DNA from: Macrotrachela quadricornifera
Taxonomy: Eukaryota > Rotifera > Eurotatoria > Philodinida > Philodinidae
Assembly (NCBI GenBank): GCA_022393335.1
Contig: JAJEKB010000382.1
Coordinates: 568,720 to 632,719 of the forward strand
Length of the DNA stretch: 64,000 nucleotides
Reading direction: 5' to 3'
The notes under the pieces are model-generated. The model made no database searches and was not told the origin of the DNA. It saw only the letters and a list, made by a program, of their open reading frames with translations. Numbering within the stretch: position 1 is the first letter of the stretch; each line of letters begins with the position of its first letter. Of this stretch, positions 12,693 through 26,740 are shown one piece after another. The translations under genes and the position numbers were made by a program.

Positions 12693-15600
12693 CTAGTAGA
12701 TAAATGGTGATGATTGCTGAGTATATCTTCGATGTTGAGTTGAAGTTGGAGTATATTGATCACAAAATGCTGCAAGTTCTTGAGAGAAAATAATCATACG
12801 TTGTTCAATCTAAAAAACAAAATCAAAATGAATTCATGTATAAAATAACAAATAAATTATTTAAACTCACAGTATCAATCAAAACTGGATCGGTAAGAAT
12901 AGGTGGTGATCGATATTGTTCACTAACAAGATTTTCACAACCTATGCACAATAAAAATCATTCTAGTCGATCAAATTAAAAAAAAGCATCTTACCAAGTC
13001 GAGTCATTGTTGAAATTTCAAACAAATAAATTGCCAAAGTCATATCAGATTCTGTAGCTTCCATATGTGCATTACATTTAGCTATAGCTTCACATACTTG
13101 TGTTCTATATTAAATAAAAAATTAGTAAATAAAATCATATATAATCAACTTACAAAACATCAGTCGTCGAAGATGGTAATTCTGTATAAGCAAAAAGAGT
13201 TCGTTTTGTTCGACGACATGCACAAAAATATTTTTTCAAAAGAAATTCAGCTTCATCACTCAATGGCATATCGATCATTCGAACATAAGCAAGAAACTAT
13301 ATTTTAACAAAAAAAAAGACAGCCTATTTGATTCAATAAGAAATAAATATATAATTACACTACGAATATCATCAATCCATTGACTAGTTCGTTGATCAAT
13401 TATTTCTTGTTGATTATCATTACTTAATATTGAATCCAAATAACAATCTATTGTTTCTTCTATAATAATAAATAATTTTTAAAAAAAAACCAAAAAAGAC
13501 AGAATATTTTCTTACCATATTCATATTCAATTTCATCTAGTGGCAACACTAGACTGAATGCACTTTAAAATCAAATAGAGATATACTATTTTAAACTAAA
13601 TCAAAATAAATCAAAATTTACTCAGCTAATGCTGGTGATAAATCATTAGTTGGTTCTACTACTCGATCACCATGCAACCATAAACGACTATCATGATAAG
13701 CCCAAATATTACTTTTAAATGGTACAGTATAAACAATTTTTGATGCTTCTTCATTTTTATGAACTTCAATACTAAGTGTTTTAGTTTCAAATGCTATATA
13801 AACAAAAAAATAATAATAATTTAATCAAAAAATATTTTCTTTTTTAACCAGAAATAAGTTGTTTTATTTGTGACTTGCTTAAACGATCAATACTTTCCAA
13901 ATAAGTGATTCCATCATCACCCATAACAATTGAACCAGCTATAAACAAAAAAAAATAACAAGAAAAATATTTAAATACAAAACTAACCAGAAACAATAAA
14001 TGAATGATGTTTATTATTTGAAATAGGTGCAATTGTAAGTGGATATTGTTGTCGATGAATAATACTATATCGAGCATATTTTAATGCTGTTTGACAAAGA
14101 ATATCAGCTACACGACTTTCATTACCAACAATAAGTAAATGAAGTGATGATGAAACAAGACTAAGTATTAAACCCATCTTAACATGAGTACAATATTTCG
14201 CTAATCGAATATGTGCTATTAAGATAATTATTATCAAAAAAAAAAAATAAGATAGATATTTTAAATAAGACATACGACAGAAAAGTGTTGATAGAATATT
14301 AAGAAAACTGAATGAATGATGATGAGCAAAATTATGATGTAAATGACGAATAGAATCTGGTAAAGAAAGACGTCGTGATTGAATTGAATCACATTGTAAC
14401 GTCTGTAAATATTGTATAAAAAATTAAAAGAATATAATTGAATTATTATTCATACTTCAAAAATTACACGATTCAAATGTGGATCATAAATAGGATAGCA
14501 AATGAAATTATATTTTCCACCAAGACGAATCTTTGAAACATTTTCATCTAAACGAAAAAAAAAATTAGAAGACATATCATTCAAAGAATTCAGTTGTTCA
14601 TTTACCACGAACAATTATAGTATATGTGTTTGATAATAAAGTATCAAATTCTAGATCATATGTTGATGAAAGAATAGGTGTTTCTGGTTCTTTTATTTTG
14701 ACAGCAATAACAAGTTTTTCTATACAAAAAGACAAATATTGATGATTTTATAAATGTATGGTATACATACCAGAAATCCATCTTTTATTAATATCTTCAT
14801 TAAGAAATAAATCACATCCATCACATAAAATAGTTCTATAAATATAGAGTATTTTGTAGAAATGAAATTATTTTCCATCTTTAATCGTACTAACTTTCCA
14901 ACTTTACAAACATATGGATGTTCAATATCAAATAATACAAACTTTTGACGTTTTCGGTCACTTAAAGGACATAACAAACTATGACATACATATTTAAGAC
15001 CACGTCTAATATAAATAAATATAATTGTTAATGCAAAATTAAAGAATAAAAAAATTTGAGAATACATATAAGGTGAAACAGCACTTGATGCAATTACAGT
15101 ACCATTAAAACGAACAGGATGTGTACGAGATAATAAATCAGCTTGTGAAGTATTTGATAATACATGAAATCTAGTTTTTTTTTGACAATATTAGTTAGAT
15201 TTTAGATATGTAATGAAATTTACTCTGGTCGTGGGGGTAATTTATCATAAACGAATCGAATGACAATTTGATTCGAATGAGTACAAAGACTTTTAACATT
15301 CTTGTAAATAATCTATAAAAAAAATTATAATAAGAACATATTAAAATGATATAACCAAATTAAATATTAATACTTGTTGAGCAAATATTGTAGCACGTCT
15401 TTGTTGATGAATTATAAATTCAGTAAATGAATCTAAATATGATTTATTTTATTTTTAATATAACATATAACAAACGAAATAATCATTACTAGAAATTTGA
15501 TAACATTTATCTAATTGAATTGGAATAATAAATGGATAGAAACATGTCTATCAGATATTAATAAATTATTACTTGATTTATAGATACATATCTATTAAAA

Positions 15601-15749
15601 CTTACTTCTGAATCTTTTGAATTTTGAATTGTTTCTACAAGTTGTTGTAAACTAGCATTTGACACTTCTTGTTCAATATATAAACGTAATAAACTAAAAT
15701 CTGATTTTTCAATTAAATGAATTCCTTGACTAAATGGTTGGCTAGTCAT
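12693..15749 (-). CDS. MCMDC2: MCM domain-containing protein 2
   Basis: About thirteen short exons from ATG 15749 (MTSQPFSQGIHLIEKSDFSL; an in-frame ATG also lies at 15767) to TAG 12693. The AAA+ part is degenerate as in MCMDC2: GSIVMGDDGITYLESIDRLS replaces a normal Walker B region, then KQLIS..FETKTLSIEVH. The C-terminal helical block (LSDEAEFLLKKYFCACRRT, then MTLAIYLFEISTMTRL) matches the MCMDC2 tail more than replicative MCM2-7. In animals the protein acts in meiotic recombination and homologous synapsis. Its presence would bear on the meiotic toolkit of a lineage regarded as ameiotic. N-terminal exons are divergent and were assigned by continuity. Confidence 0.8.
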
Positions 15750-16130
15750 TATTTTTCTAATATACAAATATTACACGTGTTTTTATAATGACCTATTGTT
15801 CAAATAACTAAAGATGAACATCGTGATTACTATCACGTGTTTTCTATATCCTTTCCGTTAAATAAGAAGAAAAATTATCCGACGACATGTTTCTTTATTT
15901 TTCTTCTGACAAATTGAAAGAAAATATATATTATATCTAGATCATGTTTTTATTGATAAGAAAAAATTTCACTTAAGAAATGTAGTTTCAGTATTTAAAC
16001 TAATTCTGAAAATTCGTTCTACACAAATATGCTAATATTAGATGATCATGATATGTTGAAGACGGATATATCTTTATTTTAATAAATTATGAGAGAAAAA
16101 TTCGTACATAAAAATAATAGAAAAATTTCT
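15750..16130. other. intergenic, MCMDC2 start to CCM2 stop
   Basis: AT-rich spacer of about 380 nt that should contain the MCMDC2 promoter or trans-splice acceptor (TATTAG about 10 nt before the ATG at 15749). Nothing else recognised. Confidence 0.5.
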
Positions 16131-18064
16131 TTATAAAGTCTCAATATCTTGTAATGATTCATTACTGCTAAATAATGATGATGAAGTTGATTTGAGATTA
16201 TTTAAATATTCAAAAAACCATGCTTGTTCATCAATTGGTAAAAATTCATGTAAACCTAAGAAAATATGAATACTAAAACATCAAAAACAAAAAAAAAGTC
16301 TAAGTTATCGTCTTATTTACCATCAAGTAAATTTCGTCGAGATTCTCCATATAAACGAGCTGTTTGTTTAATAAATGTTTTTGTATTTAATTGATTTGAT
16401 TGCCATTCAGTGAGTAATTTTCCAAATTCAGCTAATTCACTTGTTTTTAATTCAAGTTGTAACTAGAAAAAGAAAATTCATCCTACTAAAATATTTCATT
16501 AAATATAATATTATTTACATTAAGAAGATAATTTCGAATAATTTTTGACGTTGATTTTGTTGAAGATCTAGTTGGTGAATTATCATCATTTCGAGTACGT
16601 GGTCGTCTTAAAAAATAATCAATAAAATTATAAATTTAGATTTATATAATAAATTCTACCGATGTCTTCGACGTGGAGTTGATAAATCATCATCAACAAC
16701 AGTTGAAGCTTCTGGTGAAATAACACGTGCAGAAGATGCTGATGCTAATGATAATGAACGAATAGTTGATGGTGTTGAAGATGTTGAATCAAATGAACTA
16801 CGTAATTGTTGAGTTGATGAAAGTGATCCAGTAAGAAGAGATAATTTTTTGCTTATATCAGAATTTTGTTCATTAGCTATATAAACTGCGCGAAAACAAA
16901 AATCCATTGATGAACATAATTCATCAGCTTCATGACGATCATTTAATAGAAAAATAATTAATTCAACAGTTGAAGATTCATCTTTTGTTGAAACTAAATT
17001 AATAATAATATAAATTCAATTAATAAAAATGAGAATAAAAATCATACCATATTTCATTGTAACAATATGATCTTTTTCATATTCAACATAATAACAAGCA
17101 ATGATATGATGAGGAGGAATAGATAAAATTGTTTTCTATTGAAATCAATTATATCATTAAGAAAATATAATACAGTAAAATTTTTCTTAATGAACACTTC
17201 CACAAAATGATTTTTTCTGGAATCGTACCTTTCCTTTGTGGATATATAATTTGATTTAGTGTGTCATCAATTGATAACTACTGATATTGTCGATTTCGAT
17301 TTTTTTTCTTTCTGTTCTCAGCTATACACCTTGATCTCCATCTCAAATTACCATTAATTAATATTTGTCTGTATTCAAAAGTAATAAAATACATCTCCAT
17401 CCAAGATTATCTTAACAATAACTAATCTTTCTATTTTCAAATTTGATATCTGGATAACATATATGCTTCTTCGAAAAACTTTATCTTTGTAAAAAAAAAA
17501 GAAAAGACCGAAGGACATCCACTACAGAAGAATTTTACTGTATTATTTTTTTATTACTTCATGAATATTTAAAAGTTTAATTTGTTCAGTAGTTATTTGT
17601 AATTGTACAATAGATTTTTCAGATAATTTCTTTGGTAAACGACGTTCAATCTATTATAATTCATTATAAGATTATTTTCTTTTATCTTTATAAGAATAAA
17701 AATATTTTTATTACCTGACATTGATATATAAATTGTAAAAGTTTTTTTTTATATGAAAGATCAACATCATTATGAGTTAAATCAACTGTACCAGCACACT
17801 AACATAAAAAAGAATCCGTTTTTGGAATTATAAATCAATAACCATTGATAAGCAAAAAAGAAAAAAGATTTTTTCATTATTAAGCAAATTTCAATATTTT
17901 CTTTAATTATCATTTCACCAATATTAGTCAAAACTACTTGCTTGTACAACAAAAACAGCAACACCTTCATCAGCAAGATCATTTGTCCATGGTGATGGTG
18001 GACGTAATCTATCTAATTTTTGTTGTTTTGTTTTTATTGAAAGGGATGTTACACGTGAAAACAT
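16131..18064 (-). CDS. CCM2: CCM2 (malcavernin)-like scaffold
   Basis: Exons from ATG 18064 (MFSRVTSLSIKTKQQKLDRL) to TAA 16131. The first half resembles the CCM2 PTB domain: LSYKKKLLQFIYQCQ, IERRLPKKLSEKSIVQLQIT, LSIPPHHIIACYYVEYEKDH and VELIIFLLNDRHEADELC. A Ser/Thr-rich linker follows. The C-terminus is a harmonin-homology domain: LAEFGKLLTEWQSNQ, LYGESRRNLLDGLHEFLP, WFFEYLNNL. CCM2 links KRIT1 to MEKK3 and p38 signalling. One intron (about 17137-17560) is roughly 420 nt. The ATG directly follows an AATCTAG acceptor-like site, 116 nt downstream of the PLAA stop on the same strand. CCM2L is an alternative name for the same family. Confidence 0.7.
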
Positions 18065-18179
18065 CTAGATTGGATATAAATGATTTTAAAACTTTGTTTT
18101 TATTTTATGTAAAAAAAAAAAAGAAAAAGAAAAAAAAATCGGGATTTATTGGTTTTTTTTTGTTTTTTTAGTTTAAATT

Positions 18180-21168
18180 TCACAAATTTTTAACAAGTGC
18201 ACGACATCGTTCTAAGCATTCAAGTGTATCAGCATTTAATTGTGATGCTGATTTTTCAAGTGCAATAAAAAATCGTTTAGCACTATTATCAGTTGTTGTT
18301 TGTAAATTAAGAACAAGATCAGCATTCGTATAAAATAATGTTCCTAAACCAAGTATAAGACGTTTTGCACCATCAGATTCAAATTGTATATCAACAAATT
18401 CTTTATAACATTCATATAAATAATTCGAAAGACGTTCATCATTATTTTTATAAGCATAAATACAATAATTTAAAATAACATTTGTTAATGCTATTTGAGT
18501 ATTTTTTTTTGCTGATGGTAAATAAATAAGTGTTTTAGCTAATATTGAATTGCTATTTTTAATCATATATTTTTCACCTAAATCATTTGAAAATAAATTT
18601 GTTAATGTACGAAATACAAGCATTATATTAGCTGATTGGTCAGATTGAATATATGTAAAAAGTTGAGAAATAAATTCATTTGATTTATTATCATCTTCAA
18701 ATATATATTTGCATACATCAGAATTAGTAACAATTAAACGTATTATATCTAATATAGGAAAAATTTTGTCTAAAAATAAAAAAATAAAAATAACTCAATA
18801 GATATTAATTAGTTACATACCAATAGGCCATTTAAGTAATTGATATAAAAGTTTGATTTTTGTTTCAAGATTAGTTGTATTTCCATGAACTAATTCATTT
18901 ATTTTTTCAAATTGATTATCAATTAAATGAAGACCATCACCAGTTGCACTATCATTAAATTCTTTAAGTTTACTAAGAATTTTCATTATATCAGCATTTG
19001 TCATTGTAATATAATTAGTTTGTGGAAATGCTGATGTAAGTTCAGCATCTTTTTCTGTTTCTAAAAGATACAAAAAAAAAAAAGAAAATAATGAAAAATA
19101 TTTTGTGTTTTTGTATATCTATATATTTCATACTTATAACAGATGTTTGTGAAGCAGACAATGATCTTGATGATTGATTATTACTACCATTCGGAACATA
19201 TCGTCCTGTACCTGTAAATGGATCTTGACTGGTATTTGTTTCTTTTGTATTTGATGATGATCTTCCATCAGGTACATAACGTCCAGTACCAGTAAATGGA
19301 TCATTATTTGATCGTTGTCCTGATGTATCCATTGATGATGTATTACCAGGAACATAACGTCCAGTACCTAAATATTATTTATGAATAATAACAATAAATT
19401 ATTCTCAATATGTATATAACAAACCAGTAAATGGATCCATAAAATCTGCTGCTTTTTGATCAATAACCATTCCTTTTGTATTTGTTATAATAAATTGTGC
19501 TATTTGATCAAGAAACATTTGATTTAATTCATGTCGATGAATAAATTCTTGTGCAGCATACCATGGATCTTCTGATAAATTATATGGAAGTTTAAGTGGA
19601 ACATTTTCATCAAGTTCAACATTAAATACATAATCATAATATTTTCCTTCATATAGAATTTTTTCTCCTGTAGCTGATGCTTGTCCTTGTGCTGTACTAT
19701 CAGCTGAACCAACAACATCACCAATTTTCATCCAACGTTGATCAAGCATATTCCATTGATATGCTTCAACACGTCCACCACCTTTATTAATCATTGTTGT
19801 TTGACCTTCACGTGTTCCTGGTTTTTTTAAAGCATCTTCATTAGGTAAATCATTTATTTTAACTTCTCCTAAATCTCCTGTTTTTGTTTGAATACTTGAT
19901 GAAGCTAATTCTTCTTCAAATGCAGTAATTTCTTCCATAGTTGCTGTTCGTGATGGATCTTTTGTAAAGACAAATATACGACCATCACTAAAATTTAATT
20001 TTTTTTCATTATAAATTAATCTATATTTATTTTTTTGTACGAAACTAACCTGCATCCAACTACTATATCATTATTTGCTAAGGAACAAACACTCCATACA
20101 GTTGGTGTTGGAAGTCGAATTGTTTGTATTGATTCACTTTGATTAAATGACCATAAACGTAATGAACGATCTTCACTTACAGATGCAAATCGTTCAGGAG
20201 ATATAATTGTTATATTATAAACAAAACTTGTATGACCTTCATATGTTTGTAAACATTGAACAGAATTAAGATTCCATCGTTTAATAGTATTATCATTTGA
20301 ACATGATAAAAATTCATTTGAATTTAATGCTGCTAATGATCGAACACAATTTGTATGACCTTTTATTTATAAAAAAAAAAGATTTGTATTGATAAAATTA
20401 TAATGATTTATATTTAATTATTTACCCTCATACGTTTGAACTTTTATCTGATTTTTCCACGCTATAATCAAATTATCAGCAGCACCAGTTAAAATAATTT
20501 TTGAATTATCTGTTGTATCACCCATGGAAATAATAGCCCATACTGCTTTACTATGACCTTTAAGAAGAATAAAAAAAAATAATTATTCTTCAAAATATAT
20601 TATATAAATACCTTTAAGAGTTTGAACGCATTTTTGAGTAGATAAAGACCATACACATCCAGTTGTATCCCATGATCCACTTAATAATAGATCACTTTGT
20701 GGTACATGTGATAAACATGAAACTTTAAATAAAGATGAAAAGTAAGATTTAATAAGTATAATTTAAAAAAATCTTTACCTGTTTGTTCATGTCCTTCTAG
20801 TGTAAATAACAAAGCATTTTGTTTAGCTGAATAAACACAAATTGTTTTATCATTGCCTCCTGTTATAATGAGACCATCGAGAAATCGACCACTTGGTGGG
20901 ATATAACATGTAGCAATAATAAAATTGGTATGATTTTTTAATACAGCACGTTGTTCAAATGAAGTTTTACTAAATAAAAAAAATTTTTTTTTTTAAAAAG
21001 TTGATATGAATATTTTTATTTAACATACTCTGATGGACGCCAAATTCGTGCTGTTTTATCTCTTGATCCACTAACAATACCATCGTATTCTGTTATTGCT
21101 GAAACAGAACGTACATCTTGTTCATGTCCATATAATTGACAACGAAGACGATACGAAGTATTAGCCAT
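18180..21168 (-). CDS. PLAA: phospholipase A2-activating protein (Doa1/Ufd3 family)
   Basis: Start at 21168 (MANTSYRLRCQLYGHEQDVR). The N-terminal exons form a seven-bladed WD40 propeller (SGSRDKTARIW, then repeats down to about 20050). Then comes a PFU domain (exon 19405-20055: GEVKINDLPNEDALKKPGTR, AYQWNMLDQRWMKIGDVVG). Next are three copies of a DPFTGTGRYVP-type motif (about 19180-19440). The C-terminal PUL armadillo-like domain ends LERCRALVKNL at 18180. PLAA binds ubiquitin and p97/VCP and works in protein extraction, lysophagy and endosomal sorting. All usual domains are present and intact. Confidence 0.93.
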
Positions 21169-22147
21169 CATACAAATTTCAACAAATCAAGAAAGGAAAT
21201 AAAAAAGAGCTTTTTTAAATCAATGACACAACAATCTAATCATTGATTGGTTATTCTCATAACATTGATTGTAGCGCAATCTAACACCATACATTAAATT
21301 ACATATGGTGACAACCGTTCAAATAACATAAGAAAAAGTATTAATTCGTCTTTTTTAGGTGACGAATGATGTTGAAGGTTGGAAAGTGAGAAGTTGCTTT
21401 TTGAGAACTTTACTTCATTTTTTTTTTTGGAATTTATCAATTCATTGGTTAGTTTTTTTGTTGAAGACCTTTAAACTTTTTGACTCATTTACGATGCTTA
21501 TGGACTTTCGCAATTACATTCACTTAAATACTCTGTACATATTATATATTTCATTTCATTTATATTTTCTACATTTAACTTGTTTAGTAAGAATTTCCCT
21601 TTTTTTATTTAAAATTTTTTTTTTGTTAAATTTATTATCTCGTTTGTATTGGGATTAATAATATATAACGACACAGTAGAAGCCATTCTTATTCGTTGCT
21701 TATTTTGGTTGCTAAGCAATTTTTTTTCTTCCTTATTTTTAGATCATCTTCATTTGAAATGCATTACTGTTTTATTTTTCTTCATCTATGAGCGACATTC
21801 GAACGAAAACAAAAGCAAACGGTTACAAAACAAAATCTCCGTTGGAGTATGTATTTTGAAAAAAAAAATTAGAATTATCTTTTTTTTTTGAAATAAAAAA
21901 AATTTCCAATTTGAATCTGCCCTCTCTACCGATGTAAACTAGCCTTTCGATCGTACAATAGAAATATCTTTACTATCCATCCGCCATCTTGGTTGTATGT
22001 TTGCCTGACTCTCGAAAAATGTGTGTGTGTGTGTGTGTGTATATGTATACGTGCATTTGCGTTTTGTCATTTTTATGAAAAAAAAAATACATTAATTATT
22101 TTCTATTTTATCCGTTCTAAACTAGATTATGTCACCAATCAAACACG
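21169..22147. promoter_or_regulatory. divergent upstream region of PLAA and eIF4A
   Basis: About 980 nt between two divergent starts, with T-rich tracts and a (TG)n run near 22021-22042. Open frames at 21359-21891 are T-rich low-complexity translations and are not called. Promoter function is inferred from position only. Confidence 0.4.
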
Positions 22148-24048
<1,901 letters not shown>

Positions 24049-24664
24049 AAGAGAGACATCTGTTCTTGTCCTTTCATCGACATCATCAGCATCAACAAAA
24101 TTGTTTTACCATCTTCTATATATATTCTGATGATAACAAATAAACTTATATTTAACATCTCTATTGTCTTTTGTTTTTAATTGCCTTCCTAATCTAGACC
24201 TAATATGGATACATACATGCATATATCTTTGTGGGATTGAAATATTTGAGTCAATTAGGTTTTTTCATATTTTTCTTGTTATTTCGTCTTTCTATATATG
24301 TTGTTATGTTTTGTTCGTAAAACGGAAAACAAGAATTATGATTTCATACAGTAGATATCATGAAAATAAACCAAAATTAATTGAGCGAATCTTATATATA
24401 TATATGTGTGTGTGTATGTATATTTTTGTTGATCTTGTTATCAAATGATTGTTTACTTTCTTGCCAATTTTTTTATGACTCATACCCTCCAAAATGTCTT
24501 CGCTTACCTACATATACACACACATACAAAAGATTCTGTTTTTTCTGTCTTATTTCTTTCAATTAGGAAAATATTGTGTTTTCATCGTTCTATTTCTGTA
24601 TTCAACCAAACAAAAAAAAAAACTAATAAAATTATCAAAATTATAAATGAATATTCATTTATAA
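24049..24664. other. 3' intergenic between convergent eIF4A and flavoprotein genes
   Basis: Contains the eIF4A 3' UTR, a polyadenylation signal (24138) and a TA/TG microsatellite near 24395-24420. No gene seen. Confidence 0.6.
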
Positions 24665-26740
24665 TCAATTCAAATAGGTGCCTTCATAATTTATCGATTG
24701 ACCGAGTACATATTCACATGCTTCTTTTACACTTTCAGTATAAGTTGGATGAGCAAATGGAAGTAGACATACATCACGTAATGATATATCTAAATATAAA
24801 TAAAAATATAAATTCTAATATAACAAATAATAAAGAATTATTGTTATTTTATTTATTATTTGCTTACTTAATGAAATAATCATACTATAATATTCAATTA
24901 TTTCTGCTGCTGCTTCATGTACGAGTTGAATAGCTAGAAATCGTTTTGGTTCGGTGTTTGTTGTCCACATTTTGATAAAACCCCATGTTTGATCATCAGT
25001 TATAGCTCTTCGATTGCATTGAAATTTAAATGTATAAATAAGAACATCATTAGTTAATTTTGGTACTTCACCAACGCTAGCAACTGCTGGAATGACATTG
25101 ATAACAAATGGTCCAGCTGGATTATTAGCGATATGAAATTTGATATTATCATTAGATTCATTTAATTTCTTTTCACATATTGCATTTGCTGCTAAATGAC
25201 CTTGACGTATAGCACAAGGTACCTAATCATTGAAAAAATTTTATTTAAAAACAAAATTTATTACTTGTTTTTCTTCACATACCCATGACCAGCAAGATGA
25301 TACGACTCCACCACATGCATAAATATTTGATATTGATGTTCGACATGTTTCTTCATCAATGATAATAGTTGATCGTTCATGATCAATAGCAATACCAAGT
25401 TCTTGTAAATTTTCATAATTAAAAGTTGGCTTTCGACCAGTACATACAACAACAAGACTACCAATAATAGTACGTTTTGTATTTGTTTGTCGTAGTTGCA
25501 TGATAACTTCACCTTTAGATACACGTTCAACATTAGCATTTAAAATAATTTCAACACCGATCTGTTTAAGACGTGTTTCTACTGCAATTGATACTTGTTC
25601 ATCCATAAATTTAAGTAATCTTGAATTTTTTTCTATTAAGACAATATTTGAACGTAGATGACTATAAAGAGAAGCAAATTCACAACCTAATATACCCTAT
25701 CATAAAGTATCAAAATGTATTATCATAGTTATTTTTGTAAATAAAATACTCCGCCGATAATTATCAATGATTCAGGTATATTTCGATGCCAAAGAAGTTG
25801 TGTAGGATCTACTGTTTTTTTATCATTTACTTCAACAAATTTGGGAAATTCATATTCAACACCTGATGCGATCTGTAGAAAAAAAATAAACTATGAAATT
25901 CTTTTCTTTGAAATTTACAATGATATTTTTGCCACTAATATTAATATCCGTTCTAATTGGCATATAATCATCAGTTTCATAAGGACTTCGACCATCGGCA
26001 TCATACACATTAGTATAAATATATTGTCGAATTGGTTTTATTACAATATGATTTTTATCAATAATATCAGCAATACCAGTATATACTTTAATATGATACC
26101 TCGATTGAAATGAAATATATAAGTTTTATAAATGATCAAACAATAATTAGTTACTTTTCTAAGAAATGTTTTATTTGAGAACGAACTTTTTTTACTGCTT
26201 CATCACGATGACGAGCAATACGTGAGAATTCAATACGATGTGATGTTATATCAATACCATATCGAGCTGATTCATGAATTGAACGGATAAGACGAGCAGA
26301 AGCAATCATTGCATTAAGTGGAATACAACCCCAATTCACAGCATGACCACCAACAAGATCACGTTCAATTATTGCTACTGACTTACCAAGTTGTGCACAT
26401 CGAATAGCACTCGTATAACCTGATACAAACAGAGATAATTATCATTGTATAGTAAAATACATTAACTTATTAATGCAACGTACCTACCTCCTGGTCCTGA
26501 CCCAATAACAATTACATCAAATTGATACTGTTCTTCTTTCTCATAATCTGCAGATTGATCTTGTTCTTCTTTTTGTTGATCTTCAAATTGATCTTGTTCT
26601 TCTTTTTGCTGATCTTCGAATTGATCTTGTTCTTCTTGTATTTGCTCTTCTTTTTGATGATCTATATGTTCATCTGATTTACTATCTATTATTATATTTT
26701 CTGAAGGTGCAGCTATATCCATCAAATCAGTTGTCGACAT
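24665..26740 (-). CDS. lipoamide-dehydrogenase-like flavoprotein lacking catalytic residues
   Basis: Seven exons from ATG 26740 to TGA 24665. The N-terminus is a Glu/Gln/Asp-rich tract with a repeated EEQDQFEDQQK unit, then the FAD dinucleotide fold (FDVIVIGSGPGG). The NAD fold has IIIGGGILGCEFASLYS. The overall order is that of E3/glutathione reductase. Three key sites differ: the redox CxxxxC reads GGHAVNWGCIP (first Cys is Ala); the FAD-contacting GD of YAIGDV reads YACGGVV; and the catalytic HxHPT reads PFAHPTYTE (first His is Phe). Splice joints and frame look intact, so this is probably an expressed protein without normal disulfide chemistry. Function is unknown; a transferred gene is possible. 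An in-frame ATG also lies at 26773. Confidence 0.8.

Noticed and set aside
21359..21891. Two overlapping plus-strand frames rich in Phe/Leu
   Set aside because: Translations of T-rich tracts in the PLAA/eIF4A upstream region; no motif and no conserved start.
24164..24879. Plus-strand frames after eIF4A
   Set aside because: They lie in the eIF4A 3' UTR and antisense to flavoprotein exons; microsatellite-derived peptides.
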